A DNA stretch of 64,000 bases from Lithobates sylvaticus (Eukaryota; Chordata; Amphibia; Anura; Ranidae): the NCBI GenBank assembly GCA_028564925.1, contig CM053029.1, positions 430,038,046 through 430,102,045 of the forward strand, read 5' to 3'. A model generated the notes under the pieces. It ran no database searches and was not told the DNA's origin. It worked only from the letters and a program-made list of their open reading frames with translations. How positions within the stretch are numbered: the first letter of the stretch is position 1; each line of letters opens with the position of its first letter. Shown piece by piece: positions 1 through 11,250 of this stretch. A program made the translations under genes and the position numbers.

Positions 1-335
1 CTCTCTCTCTGGCTGTCTCTCTCTCTCCCTCTGCCTGATGCTCTTTATGCCTGTCTCTCTCTACCTGTCTCTCTCTCTGCCTGTCTGTCTATCTCTCTAT
101 CTGCCTATCTCTCTCTCTCTCTGCCTCTCTGCCTGTCTTTCTCTGCCCGTCTCTCTCTCTCTCTCTGCCTTTCTCTCTCTATCTATATGCCTATCTCTCT
201 CTCTGTCTCTCTCTCTCTGTCTCTCTATGCATGTCTCTCTCTCTCTGTCTGTCTCTCTCTGTCTCTCTCTGCCTGTCTCTCTCTCTGCCTGTTTCTCTCT
301 CTGCCTCTCTCTCTCTCTGTCTTTCTCCCTCAGCT
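1..335. repeat. CT-rich satellite (CTCTCTCTGCCTGTCT-like)
   Basis: Imperfect pyrimidine array of CTCTCT blocks punctuated by GCCTGT, reaching the left edge of the window, so its full length is unknown. It ends near CAGCTCCCCCCCCC. All reading frames here are low-complexity serine/leucine (plus strand) or arginine/glutamate (minus strand) artefacts. Confidence 0.95.
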
Positions 336-1060
336 CCCCCCCCCCTCATGCAGGCAATGGCATGTGGTGAAAATTGTGTATTTCCCATATGTCACATATT
401 CCTCTTTAAGAGCGCTTATAAACAAAAGTGTGCCTAAACTCGGGTTACAGCTTTTACATGAGTTTGCAAGCAGTTACAAGCATTTGGCATTTGAAATGCC
501 AAAAAACTTCCATCCTAAAAGATACTAAAGTATTGGTAAAAGCTGTTAAATGGACGTTTTTCACTGTCGTTTATCAGCTGTCAGTTTCCAGAATTCATTT
601 TTCACTGTGGTGTAGTGTTTTGATGTACTGTGTGCACCCGAAGTGCCAGATCACATACCTAGTAAGCAATCTGGTGCAGCACAGCCGCCTTGCCGCCATA
701 CCTATAAGTTATATGGAAAGCAGTTGAAGGAACTGAGAAGAAGAATGTGGTACACTATATGGACAATCTGCCAGTGCCTTGCAGGGATTGAGAAGAAAAC
801 TGCACAGCGCATTGCTTGTTGTGCATTTGTGGGCAAGGCCAAAAATTGAGAATGATCAATAAAATGGCAATTGCTTCATAGTACATGGTTTTCAGTATGC
901 CATATTTCCCTTTTTAGCTTTACTATAGTTTCAACAAAATATTCCCCAGCAATATCCCCCAGAAAGTATCAGGGCCAGGAAAAATAAACCCTAGCATGCA
1001 TCAGGGCCAGTATTAATAACCCACAGCAGGTGTAAGGGCAAGCAATATTATACCCCGAAA
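336..1060. other. Unassigned DNA with start of a CCAGCAATA-type degenerate repeat
   Basis: AT-balanced DNA with no recognisable coding or mobile signature up to about 930. From about 935 a loosely repeated motif (CCAGCAATA, CAGGGCCAG, ATAACCC) begins and continues after 1250, so 1061-1250 looks like an insertion into it. Confidence 0.5.
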
Positions 1061-1250
1061 TAACCTGGTCTTCCGCAGGTTACTGAAGACTTGGCTTTTC
1101 ACGCAGGCATTTCCTGCATAGTCTCTTTTTTCTACCCTTCTGCCGCTCTGTGCTGCTTCTGGTCCCTGGGCCCTCTCTTTCCAGGATCTTTGCTATGCGT
1201 GTCGGGACCCTTTGGGGTAAGACCGCGCTATATTAAGATTCCTCTCAGCT
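1061..1250 (+). mobile_element. SINE-like fragment with shared GTCGGGACC tail
   Basis: This block interrupts the degenerate CCAGCAATA repeat. It ends in GTCGGGACCC..GGGGTAAG..CGCGCTATA..AAGATTC at 1201-1240. The same tail ends the tRNA-headed repeats at 16456-16790 and, in reverse, 21925-22290. The upstream part differs from those repeats and has no A/B box pair that I can see. A shared 3' tail is typical of short retroposons that use the same LINE machinery; assignment to SINE is inferred. Confidence 0.45.
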
Positions 1251-1440
1251 CAACTCAACTCAGCCTCCAGGAAGTATTAGGGCCAGCAAGGATAACCCTT
1301 AGCAATAGCCCCCAGCAAATCTTAGAGCAAGCAATAACCTCCAGTAACCCCCAGCACAGTACCCTCAACCAGCAATAACCCTCACACAATAATTCCCAGC
1401 AAAATAACCCCAAGCCAGCAATAACACCCAGCATTTGAAT
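1251..1440. repeat. Degenerate CCAGCAATAACCC minisatellite
   Basis: Irregular repetition of CCAGCAATAACCC and CCCCAGCA words, continuous in character with 935-1060. Unit length is not constant and copies are diverged, so the array is old. Confidence 0.6.
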
Positions 1441-3000
1441 TCAGTAGTTTCCCTTACTCGATCAAGGCAAGGCCGCCACAATTGCAAGAAGCACACTGGA
1501 ATTCATAGCATTTCTAGCATATTTTGTTTGCTAAGACAGCAGATAGAGGTGTTGTAAGAGTTGTTAAAGAATTATAGCACACCCAAGCAGCCCCCTGGTG
1601 CCACTACTAAACATAACAGTTAAATAGTTTCCTAAATTAATATTAATGCTACAAGATACTACAGCTCATGTTGAGTCTTGAGAGACATGTCACAAAGTCA
1701 GGGTCACTTTGAATATCCATCATTACAATGTATGCATTTTTTGCATTATTTTCATGTGCGTGTTAAAAAAAAAGAAATGATTCTTTGAAGCAAGTAAATA
1801 CATATTTCCAGTACAGACACTTTAACTTTAAGTCTTCCACTTACCAATTACTGTGTCATTTAAATAGCATGTAGTTTTATTAAATATTGTGTACATAGTC
1901 AAATTAAAGTTTTCTTCAGACTGAAGTTGCTTTCTCTGGGCCTTATGTCTACAGACTGGTGCATGATGGCTTATTAATGTTTCAGATAACTGTACATAGG
2001 CCCCCTGCTCGGTAAGTAATAGAGGTCATCTGTTCACAGCAAATGCAGTTTCACAGCTTTTGCCTGAAGGCTTACTGACTCTCTGTATTGCTCAGAAAAA
2101 ATAAGAATAGGATGCCCTGCAGAATAAGAGGAAGATACTGTTAACCAGTTACAGCATTACTTTGTACCATTCCATGGGACTGCTTGTCAAAGATTCCTGT
2201 TTGATCTCCTGATTCATGGTTTATTTTGTAGGCTGTGAAAATACTGATTCTATTATCTCCACATTTACGGTGTGGATATTTCTCAATTTTTCATTTTTTT
2301 TCTAAAATTCTGAAAAAAACTGTGTTAATCACAAAAATCTGAACGCCACAAAATCTAAGAAACGTGCATAATTTGTATCTGTATTGAAAAGTCTGTCAAA
2401 AAAGAGTCACATTCACAAGCACCAAGAACCATGTTATACTCACTGCCAAATTATGATTTCTAGACCATGTCAAACAAAATATCAAGGAAAACACTAGTTG
2501 AGCATCCAAACAAACTTTGTTCTTTTTGGGGGTTTTTTTGTTTGCTTTCTGTTTTTTTTTTTTATTATATAGAAATGTGAAAAGAGTTTTACCCTTAAGA
2601 AAGGTGCTCAGCATGAGCAGTGCCTTCTCTCATCCCCTGTAATATGCTTATAAGGGAGAATGAACCATTCCGCTTGCTTGTGTGATTTGTGTAAATGAAT
2701 GTTGAGCTAATGCAGCTCAGCATAACCTATTCTATTAGGAGAATCACATCATGTCACATTGCTTATTTGATACTTCTTTTAAGTTAGAAATGTACATTTA
2801 TGTAGTGATATTTTTTTAGATGAATAACAGATGAAGGAAAACCTTTTTTAGTTGGGGGGCACTTTCTCAAAAAGGTGGAATAACTTCTGCCTTTATACCC
2901 TGATATCATTCATCCAATGCCCAATAGTTTCAACCACTACAAAATCCATTATATGTAATGCTTAAAGAACTATGGTTATCTTATAACATTCTAGCAGGTA
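1441..3000. other. AT-rich single-copy-looking DNA
   Basis: No coding signature, terminal repeats or tandem array seen. Contains ordinary poly-A and poly-T runs (for example near 2520-2570). Confidence 0.6.
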
Positions 3001-3039
3001 GGCTTTTATTACACAAAAAAGCTCTGTGGGCTTGTTTTA

Positions 3040-3215
3040 CAAAAATTTGAGGGTGCAAAATTTGGTGCAGCTGTGCAAGGTAGCCAATCAGCTTCTAACT
3101 TCAGCTTGTTCCATTAATCTTTGACAAAAATAAATACTGGGATCTCATTGTTCCTATTCAGCGCTGCACCAGATCTTTCAATCTCCAGTTTTAGTAAATC
3201 AACCCCTATATGTCT
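3040..3215. mobile_element. Foldback MITE, GGGTTGATTTACTAAAACTGGAG family
   Basis: The left part carries GGGTGCAAAATTTGGTGCAGC and the right part GCTGCACCAGATCTTTCAATC followed by CCAGTTTTAGTAAATCAACCCC, which are reverse complements with mismatches. The right terminal words match a foldback family I recognise from frog genomes. The left terminus is eroded and no target duplication is visible. Confidence 0.55.
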
Positions 3216-4140
3216 TAAAAAAAAAAAAAACATAAAAATCTTACCTGCTAGAAAATGCCTTCTGCACATATGCAGCTCAATGTACAATCTTGGCCTGAAG
3301 ATGTCGAATCTTATGAATGAATTCCCTGTGCTCATATTTTTATCAGTACAGCCAGCATGTGATGAGAGGGTTAACATTAAAACGTATTAAAATTGTTTCT
3401 GGTTTTTGTAAGGTGTATATGTTTAGTGCATGTTTAAAAATATGTGTTGGCTTACGGGAAGAGAAAAACAATTAAAATGATATGTACAAGTTTCATCAGA
3501 GCTTTTTATCCACTAAGTCTTAGTTTAAAAAATGGTGACATACAAGATAATGCGAAGAGACAGGTAGAATCCCCGGCTAGAGTGAAAAGAGTTGGGGTTA
3601 TTAGCCACTAGGTTTTACTAGGCTGGATAGCCACAAGTTTTTTTGGGGTGAGGTGGAAAGTGAGGTGAGTTTCTGAGAATAAAGCTACTCACATAGCTGA
3701 ATCCCTGATTTGCTTTACTGCTGGAATTATCCCCTGGGAAACAATGTTTTTGTTATCCTTGTATATGTATGACTATGGAATCCCTAAAACAAGTAAACTG
3801 TCCCTTCTCCCTCCCTCTCTCCATACATATATATAGAGCTACTGATAGGTGATACAAACAGCCCTCCTGTACTTGGCCTAGCCCCATTGGGTCAGCAGGG
3901 TTTACAGCCTGCACTTTTGCAAGGATATAAAACTGAACCTGGCCTTGCCCTCCCGCAGATGGAAAATTCATGTGCTTCTAAAGGGGGGAGATGGTGTGTG
4001 GTTACTCATAGGCAGTGATATCATGTTTCCTTCCCCCTTTGTTTGGAGAGCTCCAGCAAGGGAAAATGAGCTGGCGAAAGGGATTCCTAACCAGAGTGAA
4101 AGCACTGACCCTAATATGTCGCCGAATCCTACCATGATCT
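3216..4140. other. Unassigned DNA
   Basis: A poly-A run follows the MITE at about 3217. The rest is AT-rich with a short TATATATA run near 3828. No gene or mobile signature recognised. Confidence 0.5.
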
Positions 4141-4743
4141 ACCTATAGCAGAGCACTGTGCTGTCATATAATATACCTCTCCAATAATACACCCTTATGC
4201 ACCGTGCTGTAAAAAAAATACATCAGTGCACTGTGCTGCAATATACCTCTCTCTGTGCACTGTGTTGTACCATTATATCGGTGCACTGTGCTGTAATTCT
4301 CTTGTGCACTTTGCTGTAATACCAGTATTTATCATATCAATATATCAGTACACTGTGCTGTAACACATGTATAATAATGACGTTATTATAAAATGTCCCT
4401 GTACACTGAGCTGTAATACATTTTATCATTATATCAGTATACTGTACTATAATATGCCCATGTAAACTGCTGGTATTACCAGTACGTCTGTGCACTGTGT
4501 TATAATATGCCATGTGCACTGTTCTGTAATACCAGTATATCACTGCACAGTATTATATGATGCCCCTATGCACTATGCTTTAATACCAGTATATCGGTGC
4601 AATGTGCCCCTGTACACCTCTGCACACTACCAGTATTACAACACACTGTTCTATAATATGCCCTTTGCGCTGTGCTGTAATACCAACATAGCAGTACACT
4701 TTGATATAATACATCTCACTCATTGTGCTGTAAAAACACTATG
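4141..4743. repeat. Degenerate minisatellite GTGCACTGTGCTGTAATACCAGTATATC, left block
   Basis: About 15 imperfect units built from GTGCACTGTGCTGTAATA and CCAGTATATC words, unit length roughly 30-45 bp. The same motif resumes at 6125-6360 after a 1.4 kb interruption. Confidence 0.8.
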
Positions 4744-4984
4744 GGGGTTATTTATGAAAGGCAAATCCACTTTACACTGCAAGTGCACTTGGAAGTGCAG
4801 TCGCTGTAAATATAAGAGGTAGATCTGAAATGAGTGGAAGCTCTGCTGATTTTATCATCCAATCATGTGTAAGCTAAAATGCTGTTTTTTATTTTCATGG
4901 CATGCCCCCCTTGGATCTACAGCGACGTTACTTTCAAGTGCACTTGCAGTGCAAAGTGGATTATCGATTAGTAAATAACCTCCT
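4744..4984. mobile_element. Foldback MITE with GGGGGTTATTTA ends
   Basis: The left end reads GGGGGTTATTTATGAAAGGC then AAATCCACTTTACACTGCAAG. The right end is its inverted partner: CTTGCAGTGCAAAGTGGATT followed by TAGTAAATAACCTCC. Arms are roughly 50-60 bp. It lies exactly at the point where the minisatellite is interrupted. TA sits on both sides (CTA at left, TAT at right), consistent with but not proof of a TA duplication. Confidence 0.7.
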
Positions 4985-6124
4985 ATATGTGCTGTCTTCA
5001 CCAATGCCCTGAGACAGGGCTGAGGCTTCCGTGGGGGGATGCTCAACCTTAAGGTAGGCCCCTACTATTATAGATGAACGTACACCATGTACACTGGCAC
5101 TGAAATTGTTCTCCAGTTAACTCCTGGTTCCCAGTGACAATGTACACCTTCACAATAACTTGCATTTTGGAGGGACATGCTGAGCCAATGGCCACACCCA
5201 CCTGTCCACTCATTTCCACTACTACTCCACAGCAGCAGAGTGGGCTCCACAAGCCTTCACAAGGGCTTCACACATTGACTTAATGCACTCGACTTAACGC
5301 TTAAACTTCCATACCTCGATAAAGGAAGGGGAACCTATGGGGTGCCATCCATTCCTATTTCTATGGGAGACAGACCACTGGCAGAAGGAGTGCTGACAAC
5401 CTCTCCCTCGCTGCTAAAGGCTGTGCCACATATAACAGGTACATGCTTTTGACAGGCTGCTTACACTTCCCTTACTCCCAAACCACTAGGTCTTCACATT
5501 ACTTAATTCCACATGAAAACCTTCATACCCCAATGTTCTGAAGGCCCACTGTGTGTGTACCAGTTACTTGCCTCTTGATACATCTCTCTAGTAACTTCAG
5601 ATCAGGCAAGGGCAAAGTTTCAATTCTCTACTTAGGAAAAGTGCAAAATAAATATTTCACAGTCCAACAGGCAAAGCATTATTCCTTCCAATTCCCCAAG
5701 CTCTAACTACAGGCTTGAGTGCTGCCCTGGCATACCTGCAGAAGTGTATTTCAGTAATCATAGTCCTTCATAGGCTCTCTCACGCAAGTGAAAGTCCTTC
5801 GGAGGTATGCTCCAGTGCTGGTTTCTTCAGGGTGAACCCCAAGTTAAAAGTGTAAAATGTGGACATTAGCACATGGAATCCTTCTGCTATTCCGGGTCTC
5901 ATCTGCCGTCCCAATCCCTTACGGTATCACAACCCATAACTGCGTTGGAACTCTCTGGACTCACTCGCCTATTTTCCCCAACCTCTCAACCTCTCTGAGC
6001 CAGACAACTGAGCCAATTCATATCACACAAGACAAGTGGGCCGGATCCAGGCAGGAACCTACCAAAAAGGCATGGAATCAATTCTCACCCTCCCAGGCAG
6101 GGCAGCACCTAAATAACTGTTTCA
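4985..6124. other. Unassigned insertion inside the minisatellite
   Basis: Pyrimidine-leaning DNA of higher complexity than its flanks, between the MITE and the resumed minisatellite. No reading frame with recognisable protein motifs. It could be a solo terminal repeat or another non-coding element, but I cannot define matching ends. Confidence 0.4.
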
Positions 6125-6360
6125 ACCTGTCCACATATATATGAGTGCACTGAACTATGACATGTCCTGTGCAATGTGCTATAAGATCATTATACTGTAG
6201 CTGTTTGCTGTCCTGCAATATATCTCTCTCTTTGCATTGTGCTATAATACCATTACATTGGTATGCTGTAATAAACCCCTGTGCACTGTGCAATACCAAT
6301 AAATAAGCTCACTGTACAGTACATATATAAAATAATCAATGCTCTAATACACCTTTACTA
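6125..6360. repeat. Degenerate minisatellite, right block
   Basis: Same words as 4141-4743 (GTGCACTGTGC, GCTATAATACCATTA). Continuity of motif across the gap shows that 4744-6124 interrupted one array. Confidence 0.75.
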
Positions 6361-6820
6361 CTATTGAAAGGCCAGTACATAGCTTTACTGTGCATGACAG
6401 TTTTTCTTTTCCTTATATATTATAGAATGCGTCCCAGGGTGTTACAAGCATGATAGCTATAAGAACACAAGTCATATTAATGAGCTAATGCAAACACATT
6501 CAAAGAAAATTAACATAAAAATAATCCCTATGAGTGTGATTATTTTGCATAATTATCTGCATTTGTTGTAAAGGTAAAATATACATAATTTTAAGATACA
6601 AATTCACTGTGCAATGAAGATGAACAGTGTTTTTTTTAAAGCAATGTTGTTATATAATATTTTAATAAATTGATGTAGGAAAGAGGACTGAAATGCAAGT
6701 TACAAACTGATTTCAAATAAACTTTGCCAGTGAAAAGATTTAAAAGAGTACGCCCATAGAAGTGAAATAAAATGATAGGATTCATGCACATTATGCTTTT
6801 TTGTGTTTGAACTGTTTCAG
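6361..6820. other. AT-rich unassigned DNA
   Basis: No features recognised; long A/T-rich stretches around 6580-6680. Confidence 0.55.
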
Positions 6821-7630
6821 TGGTGACAGCTGATCACGGGATGTAAACAGAAGATCGGCAATCGATTTTTTTTCTCCTCACGCTGACAAAAAAGCAGATC
6901 ACCGGCTTCTGTGTAAGGGACATCAGTCCCAAAGAGGAAGAGGCACAGCCACCTCATCTGTGCCCACCAGTGCCACCTGCCAGTGTCACCTGCCAGTGCC
7001 CACAGTGCATATCAGTGCCCACCACTGTATAATAGTGCCACCTATCAATGCCATGAGTGCCAACTATCAATTCCCACCAGTGGTGCCAATCAATGCCTCA
7101 TCAGTGCCACCTAGCAGTGCTGCCTATCAGTGTCACCTACCAGTGCCCATCACTGCCCATCACTGACACCCATCAGTGCCCATCACTGACACCTATCAGT
7201 GCCATCTATTAGTGCCCTTCAGTGCCACCTATCAATGCCCTTCAGTGCCACCCTTCAGTGTTGACCATCAGTGCCCATCAGTGCCACCTCTCAGTGCCCA
7301 CCAGTGTCATCTCAATAGTGCCCACCAGTGCTGCCTATCAGTGCCACCTTATCAGTGCCCATCAATGCAGTCTATCGGTGCCCATCAATGCACCCCATCA
7401 GTGCCCATCAGTACAGCATCATCAGCGTACATCAATGAAGGAGAAAAATTACATGCTTGCAAAATTTTATAGCAAAATATAATATGTATTCTTATTCAAA
7501 ATGTTCGGTCTTTTTTCATTTTCAAAAAGAAAAAAAAAACAGAGGTGATCAAATACCACCCAAAGAAAGCTCTGTTTGTGGGAAAAAAATTATGAAAATG
7601 TCATTTGGGTACAGTGTTGTATGACCTCTA
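6821..7630 (+). mobile_element. Dispersed frog repeat with internal CAGTGCC minisatellite
   Basis: Order seen: a head with AGCTGATCACGGGATG near 6830, the minisatellite (6955-7430), then ATGAAGGAGAAAAATTAC, an A/T-rich stretch and GAAAGCTCTGTTTGTGGGA with GGGTACAGTGTTGTATGACC at the right. The same right-hand module occurs at 37880-38020 at the end of a TTAA-flanked element, and reversed at 46370-46560. The terminus AAGTGGTTAA present in those copies is not seen here, so this copy is truncated. No coding capacity. Confidence 0.7.
6955..7430. repeat. Minisatellite CAGTGCCCATCAGTGCCACCTAT
   Basis: More than 25 short units of CAGTGCC alternating with CATCA, CACCT and CACCTAT. The reverse-complement version of the same array occupies 46570-46935. 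Threonine/cysteine/proline-rich frames here are artefacts. Confidence 0.9.
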
Positions 7631-7639
7631 TGTTATCTT

Positions 7640-8450
7640 ATCAGTATATGTACACAGGTTCATTTATAGTCGTTTCTAGGCAGTTGCGTTTAGAGGCTTT
7701 TTTTGAAACCCCAAAAAATGCATTCAGAAGCTTTGTTTAGAGGCATTTCAAATGCAGCTAAATGTGGCTAAACGCAGCTACCCGATTTTAGGCGCGTTTT
7801 CGTCTAGAAGCGTTTTTAAAGGGAAACACTTTATTTATTACTATTGAGCCTGGGAAATGCTAAAAACACACCAAAAACGCAATTATCTCACATAAAGATG
7901 ATAAAAACACAGCATGTAAAGCTGACAATCGTGTTAGTTCCGTAGGGCAGCAGCGGGTGACGTAATGCGTAGCTCCTCCCCGGTACGTTCAATCAGAATT
8001 TCGACATCACCGGACTCCTCCCCCCGCTTTCCTTCGTTAGCAGATGGAGGCACTTGGGGAAGCGGGGAGGAGTACGGTGACGTCGATGTCCGTGATCTCT
8101 CTGACAGAACTCCCTGAAGACCCAGAAGCCGACGGAGAGGTGAGTACCGATCAAAAGAATTTTGATTGATCAAAAAAATTAACGATTAATCGAGGAATTA
8201 ATCTTTAATTTCCACAGCCCTATAATAAATACTTGTTTTAATGCTTTCTAATCATTTGGGAGAATCTCCTGAGGTTATCTTTAGTAAATGCTCCTGAACG
8301 CAAATGCAGCTTGTAAACGCTGCTAAACACACGTTTTTAAAGGTGGATTACTAGCTGTGATGTTCCAGCGTTCAGGATAGGTTGAGAAACGTCCCATGTA
8401 CATGAAGCCTTAACGTCAGTTTACCAGCAGCAGTGTACATAAAGCCTAAC
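7640..8450. mobile_element. Unclassified frog repeat, apparently interrupted near 7925-8221
   Basis: Both flanks (7670-7920 and 8270-8445) carry the same vocabulary: AAACGC, AACGCAGCT, GCGTTTTTAAAG. The middle block has a different, GC-richer composition and ends in TTTCCACAGCCCT at 8221, which could be a hAT-type terminus (AGGGCTG in reverse). I could not find a matching left terminus or an 8 bp duplication, so the hAT reading is weak. Confidence 0.35.
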
Positions 8451-9684
8451 TAATCTACAATGTGACAGGTAGCTCTGTATAGAGTATATGACCCACAACA
8501 TGCTTTGACATGTTGACAAATAATACTTTTAAAACACTGTATGTTTGATGTCATGTCAGCAATTGTTAGTGGACTTCCTCATTGCTATAAGAACATTGGA
8601 AAAGAGGATACATCATCTTGCTTGAGTAATTATAAGCAATTTTTTTTCTGGAATGATCAAGCTATATGTTATTCTCATTAGCATTAAGTAGATTTGTATC
8701 TACGTTGTAAAATATAAAATTCAAAACACCACAACGGTTAAAAAATGAACTGTGTGCAGTTTAATAAATATTTTACATAAATTATAAGAAACTTTTAGTG
8801 TTTATCTGAAAGGAAAGTTTTTGCATCTGTCTAGAAATGTGTGATGCTGAGCTGAGTGCTTGGAGACATCAAGGAAATTCAGGAGAAATTATATATCACT
8901 TCTTTTAAAAAATATTTTAAAGTAAAAAGGCATTATCCACGCTCGATCTGCAATTTATTGCAGTTTTTTTTAAATCTTAGAACCAGTTTAAGATGTGCAG
9001 ACTGTAACTTCTCAAGGTACATGGTGATGTCTGTCAAATGTTACAGAGTCTAAAGCCTGTAAGCATGAAAGAGAACTCCCCTAAGCACTTCTTGCATTAA
9101 AAATAACCATGTGACAAAACCTAAATGCAAATTTTAGAAAAGAAACACTGGTAGTGTTTGTATGTCACTCAACATCACTTAGATGTGAAAATTTTACCAA
9201 AATGTCATAGCTGTCAATGATTTGTGAGGACACAGAGACACGGCTTGTCTCCCACCAACTCCTAAGGGCCTCTGTTGATGGGCTTTGGATTTTTTTTTGC
9301 AGCTTGCTTTTAACATCAGTTTGAGATGCTTCTGAGATCATTCAGAATTCTTTGCAGGTGCTATTGACCTTCTAACCTGCACTGACCTGTTTCAAGCAGA
9401 TTTGGCATTCCTATAGACTAGTATGCAATAGAAAAGGAATTCCCTATTCAATACAAACCCTAATGGTCCTAAGTCAGCTTTTGAATGTTTGATCAATGAA
9501 CTCAGTGTATTTGCATATTAGTAGCCCTCTTAGTTTCAGAGTCAGAATTGTAATATTTTTTAGAGGTTGGATAATCTTACCATTAAACACTATAACATAT
9601 TGTTCTGTTTATATCTGAATCACAATTTAAGGAGACTGTGTTGGCAGATCATCCATTTCAACAAACAAAAATCTGTAAAAATAT
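8451..9684. other. AT-rich single-copy-looking DNA
   Basis: No coding, repeat or mobile signature recognised. Confidence 0.6.
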
Positions 9685-9755
9685 TGTAAAGCGCTGCGTA
9701 AACTATTGGCGCTATATAAATCCTGTATATTAATAATAATAAATAATATCTAAAG
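9685..9755 (+). repeat. Short retroposon tail, GCGCTATATAAATCCTG(TAATAA)n
   Basis: GTAAAGCGCTGCGTAAACTA then TTGGCGCTATATAAAT followed by TAATAATAATAAATAAT. This is a common 3' tail of short retroposons in frogs; the 5' part of the element is missing here. Confidence 0.55.
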
Positions 9756-9864
9756 CCACATTTTTTTATATAGAGCAGGTTTTGGTTATGACTCCCATCC
9801 AGGGGATTTGCCTTCAGTTCCTGTCTGAGAGACACAGCAGAAAAATATGTTAGATAACTGTCAC

Positions 9865-10128
9865 TAGAAAAGGTGTTTTTTTTTTTTTTCTTTCCTCTTT
9901 CCCCTCCCCTTTTTTTTTCGTTGTGTGTTGGTTTATTATCTGTATTGTTTAGTTTGGTGTAGTATTGCTAGTTATGTGTAGTATTGTTAGGTACGTGTAA
10001 AGACATTTACAAGAACTATGTTGGATTAATTAATTGACTCAACTTTTGTGCAACCATGTAACGGTTTAAAAATGTCTCAGTTTGTATAATTAATTTACAA
10101 TAAAATAAGATTGAATTAGAAAAGGTGT
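9865..10128 (+). mobile_element. 5'-truncated retroposon with 12 bp target-site duplication
   Basis: A perfect 12 bp direct repeat TAGAAAAGGTGT lies at 9865-9876 and 10117-10128. The 240 bp between them begins with a T/C-rich run and ends ACAATAAAATAAGATTGAA. The duplication length and the A-rich right end with an AATAAA word point to LINE-driven insertion of a 3' end on the plus strand. No coding remnant remains, so the family is unknown. Confidence 0.7.
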
Positions 10129-10341
10129 CAAGTTAAAAAAGTTTGCTGTACCAGAGAGGTAGCTAGGACCAATATGCCCAATACTTAGGCTGACGCACTA
10201 AATCTCCAAAGCAGGGACACAGACAGCAATAAAAACCCATTCTACACTGTTTCAACAATTTGCAGCAAAAAGGTTTTTGTTGTGTATGTTTTGAAAATAT
10301 ATGTTCAAGGCACACTGCTTAGTCATGGCCTCTCTCTAAAG

Positions 10342-10527
10342 CAGTGTTTCTCAACTCCAGTCCGCAAGGCGCCCCAACAGGTCATATTTTCAGGCTTTCC
10401 GTTATTTTGCACAGGTGATTTGATCAGTTTCGCTGCCTTACTAATTACCACAGCCATTTCATCTGAGGGAAATCCTGAAAACATGACCTGTTGGGGGTGA
10501 CTTGAGGACTGGAGTTGAGAAACACTG
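10342..10527. mobile_element. hAT-like MITE (CAGTGTTTCTCAACTCCAG)
   Basis: Terminal inverted repeats CAGTGTTTCTCAACTCCAGT (10342 onward) and ACTGGAGTTGAGAAACACTG (to 10527) are near perfect for more than 20 bp, and the arms stay complementary further in (CAACAGGTCAT versus ATGACCTGTTG). Flanks CTCTAAAG (10334-10341) and CTGTAAAG (10528-10535) match at 7 of 8 positions, the duplication length expected for hAT. Non-coding, 186 bp. Confidence 0.88.
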
Positions 10528-10810
10528 CTGTAAAGTGTGGTCCCTGGCTCTAGTCTAACAGAGGTCCCATCTTGGGACATATATAGCACAATTATAAAAT
10601 TAGGGCATGTATGCCTGAAGGTAACCCATTCCTCCTTAAAGGTACAAGGACACATCAGAAGCCCAACCCAGTTAAATAGTAGCTGAAAACCTCCAGTGTA
10701 TCCACGCACCAAAGGCACCAATTAAAACAAAAATACCAACTGTAGGAACACGCTGGAGATTTTCAGCTGCAATTTAACTGTGCTGGACTTCTGATGTGTC
10801 CCTGCATGTT

Positions 10811-10985
10811 TAAAGGAGTTGTAAATGCATAAGGTTTTTTATCCTAATGCATTCTATGGAGGGTCTAAGCATGAACATACAGCCAGGAGGCTGAATTCTG
10901 GTATAATGCTGTGATGGTGGGAAAATCACAGATATAAATGGAGCCTCATTGTTCTTGTGTAAACGCACCAATTTCACTTTCAGGC
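10811..10985 (+). mobile_element. TTAA-type MITE end, TTAAAGGAGTTGTAAATGC
   Basis: TTAAAGGAGTTGTAAATGC followed by TTTTTTATCCTAATGCATTC resembles the left end of a TTAA-flanked frog MITE related to that at 61518-61961. No matching right end was found before 11000, so it is a fragment. Confidence 0.45.
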
Positions 10986-11250
10986 CCCATTCACACCTAG
11001 AGTAGCGGGAACACATGTTTTTCGGCTTGTTTTTCCAGTGACACACATAGGGCAGCCAGTTGATGTCAATGGTCTGTGCTACACAGCTCATGGGACATTT
11101 TGGTTGGTGCGAGTTGCACGTTTTTACTGCGCATTTTGCTGCATTTGTCACACATTTTTTCATGTGGCCAAATGTGTGTTTGCTTCTGTGTTTGGTGTGC
11201 TGTTAACAATTAATGACACTGAAAGCACAACTAGGTAATTTTAGGTGTAT
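10986..11250. mobile_element. Fragment of a GCCCCATTCACACCT repeat
   Basis: Starts GGCCCCATTCACACCTAGAG, a terminus I recognise from frog MITEs; interior rich in CACATTT and GTGACACAC words. The opposite terminus is not clear. Confidence 0.4.

Noticed and set aside
38-528. Overlapping serine/leucine-rich and arginine/glutamate-rich reading frames
   Set aside because: They are translations of a CT-rich satellite on both strands with no domain or start context.
7925-8221. Possible hAT insertion ending CAGCCCT
   Set aside because: Only one terminus is suggestive; neither the left terminus nor an 8 bp duplication could be found.
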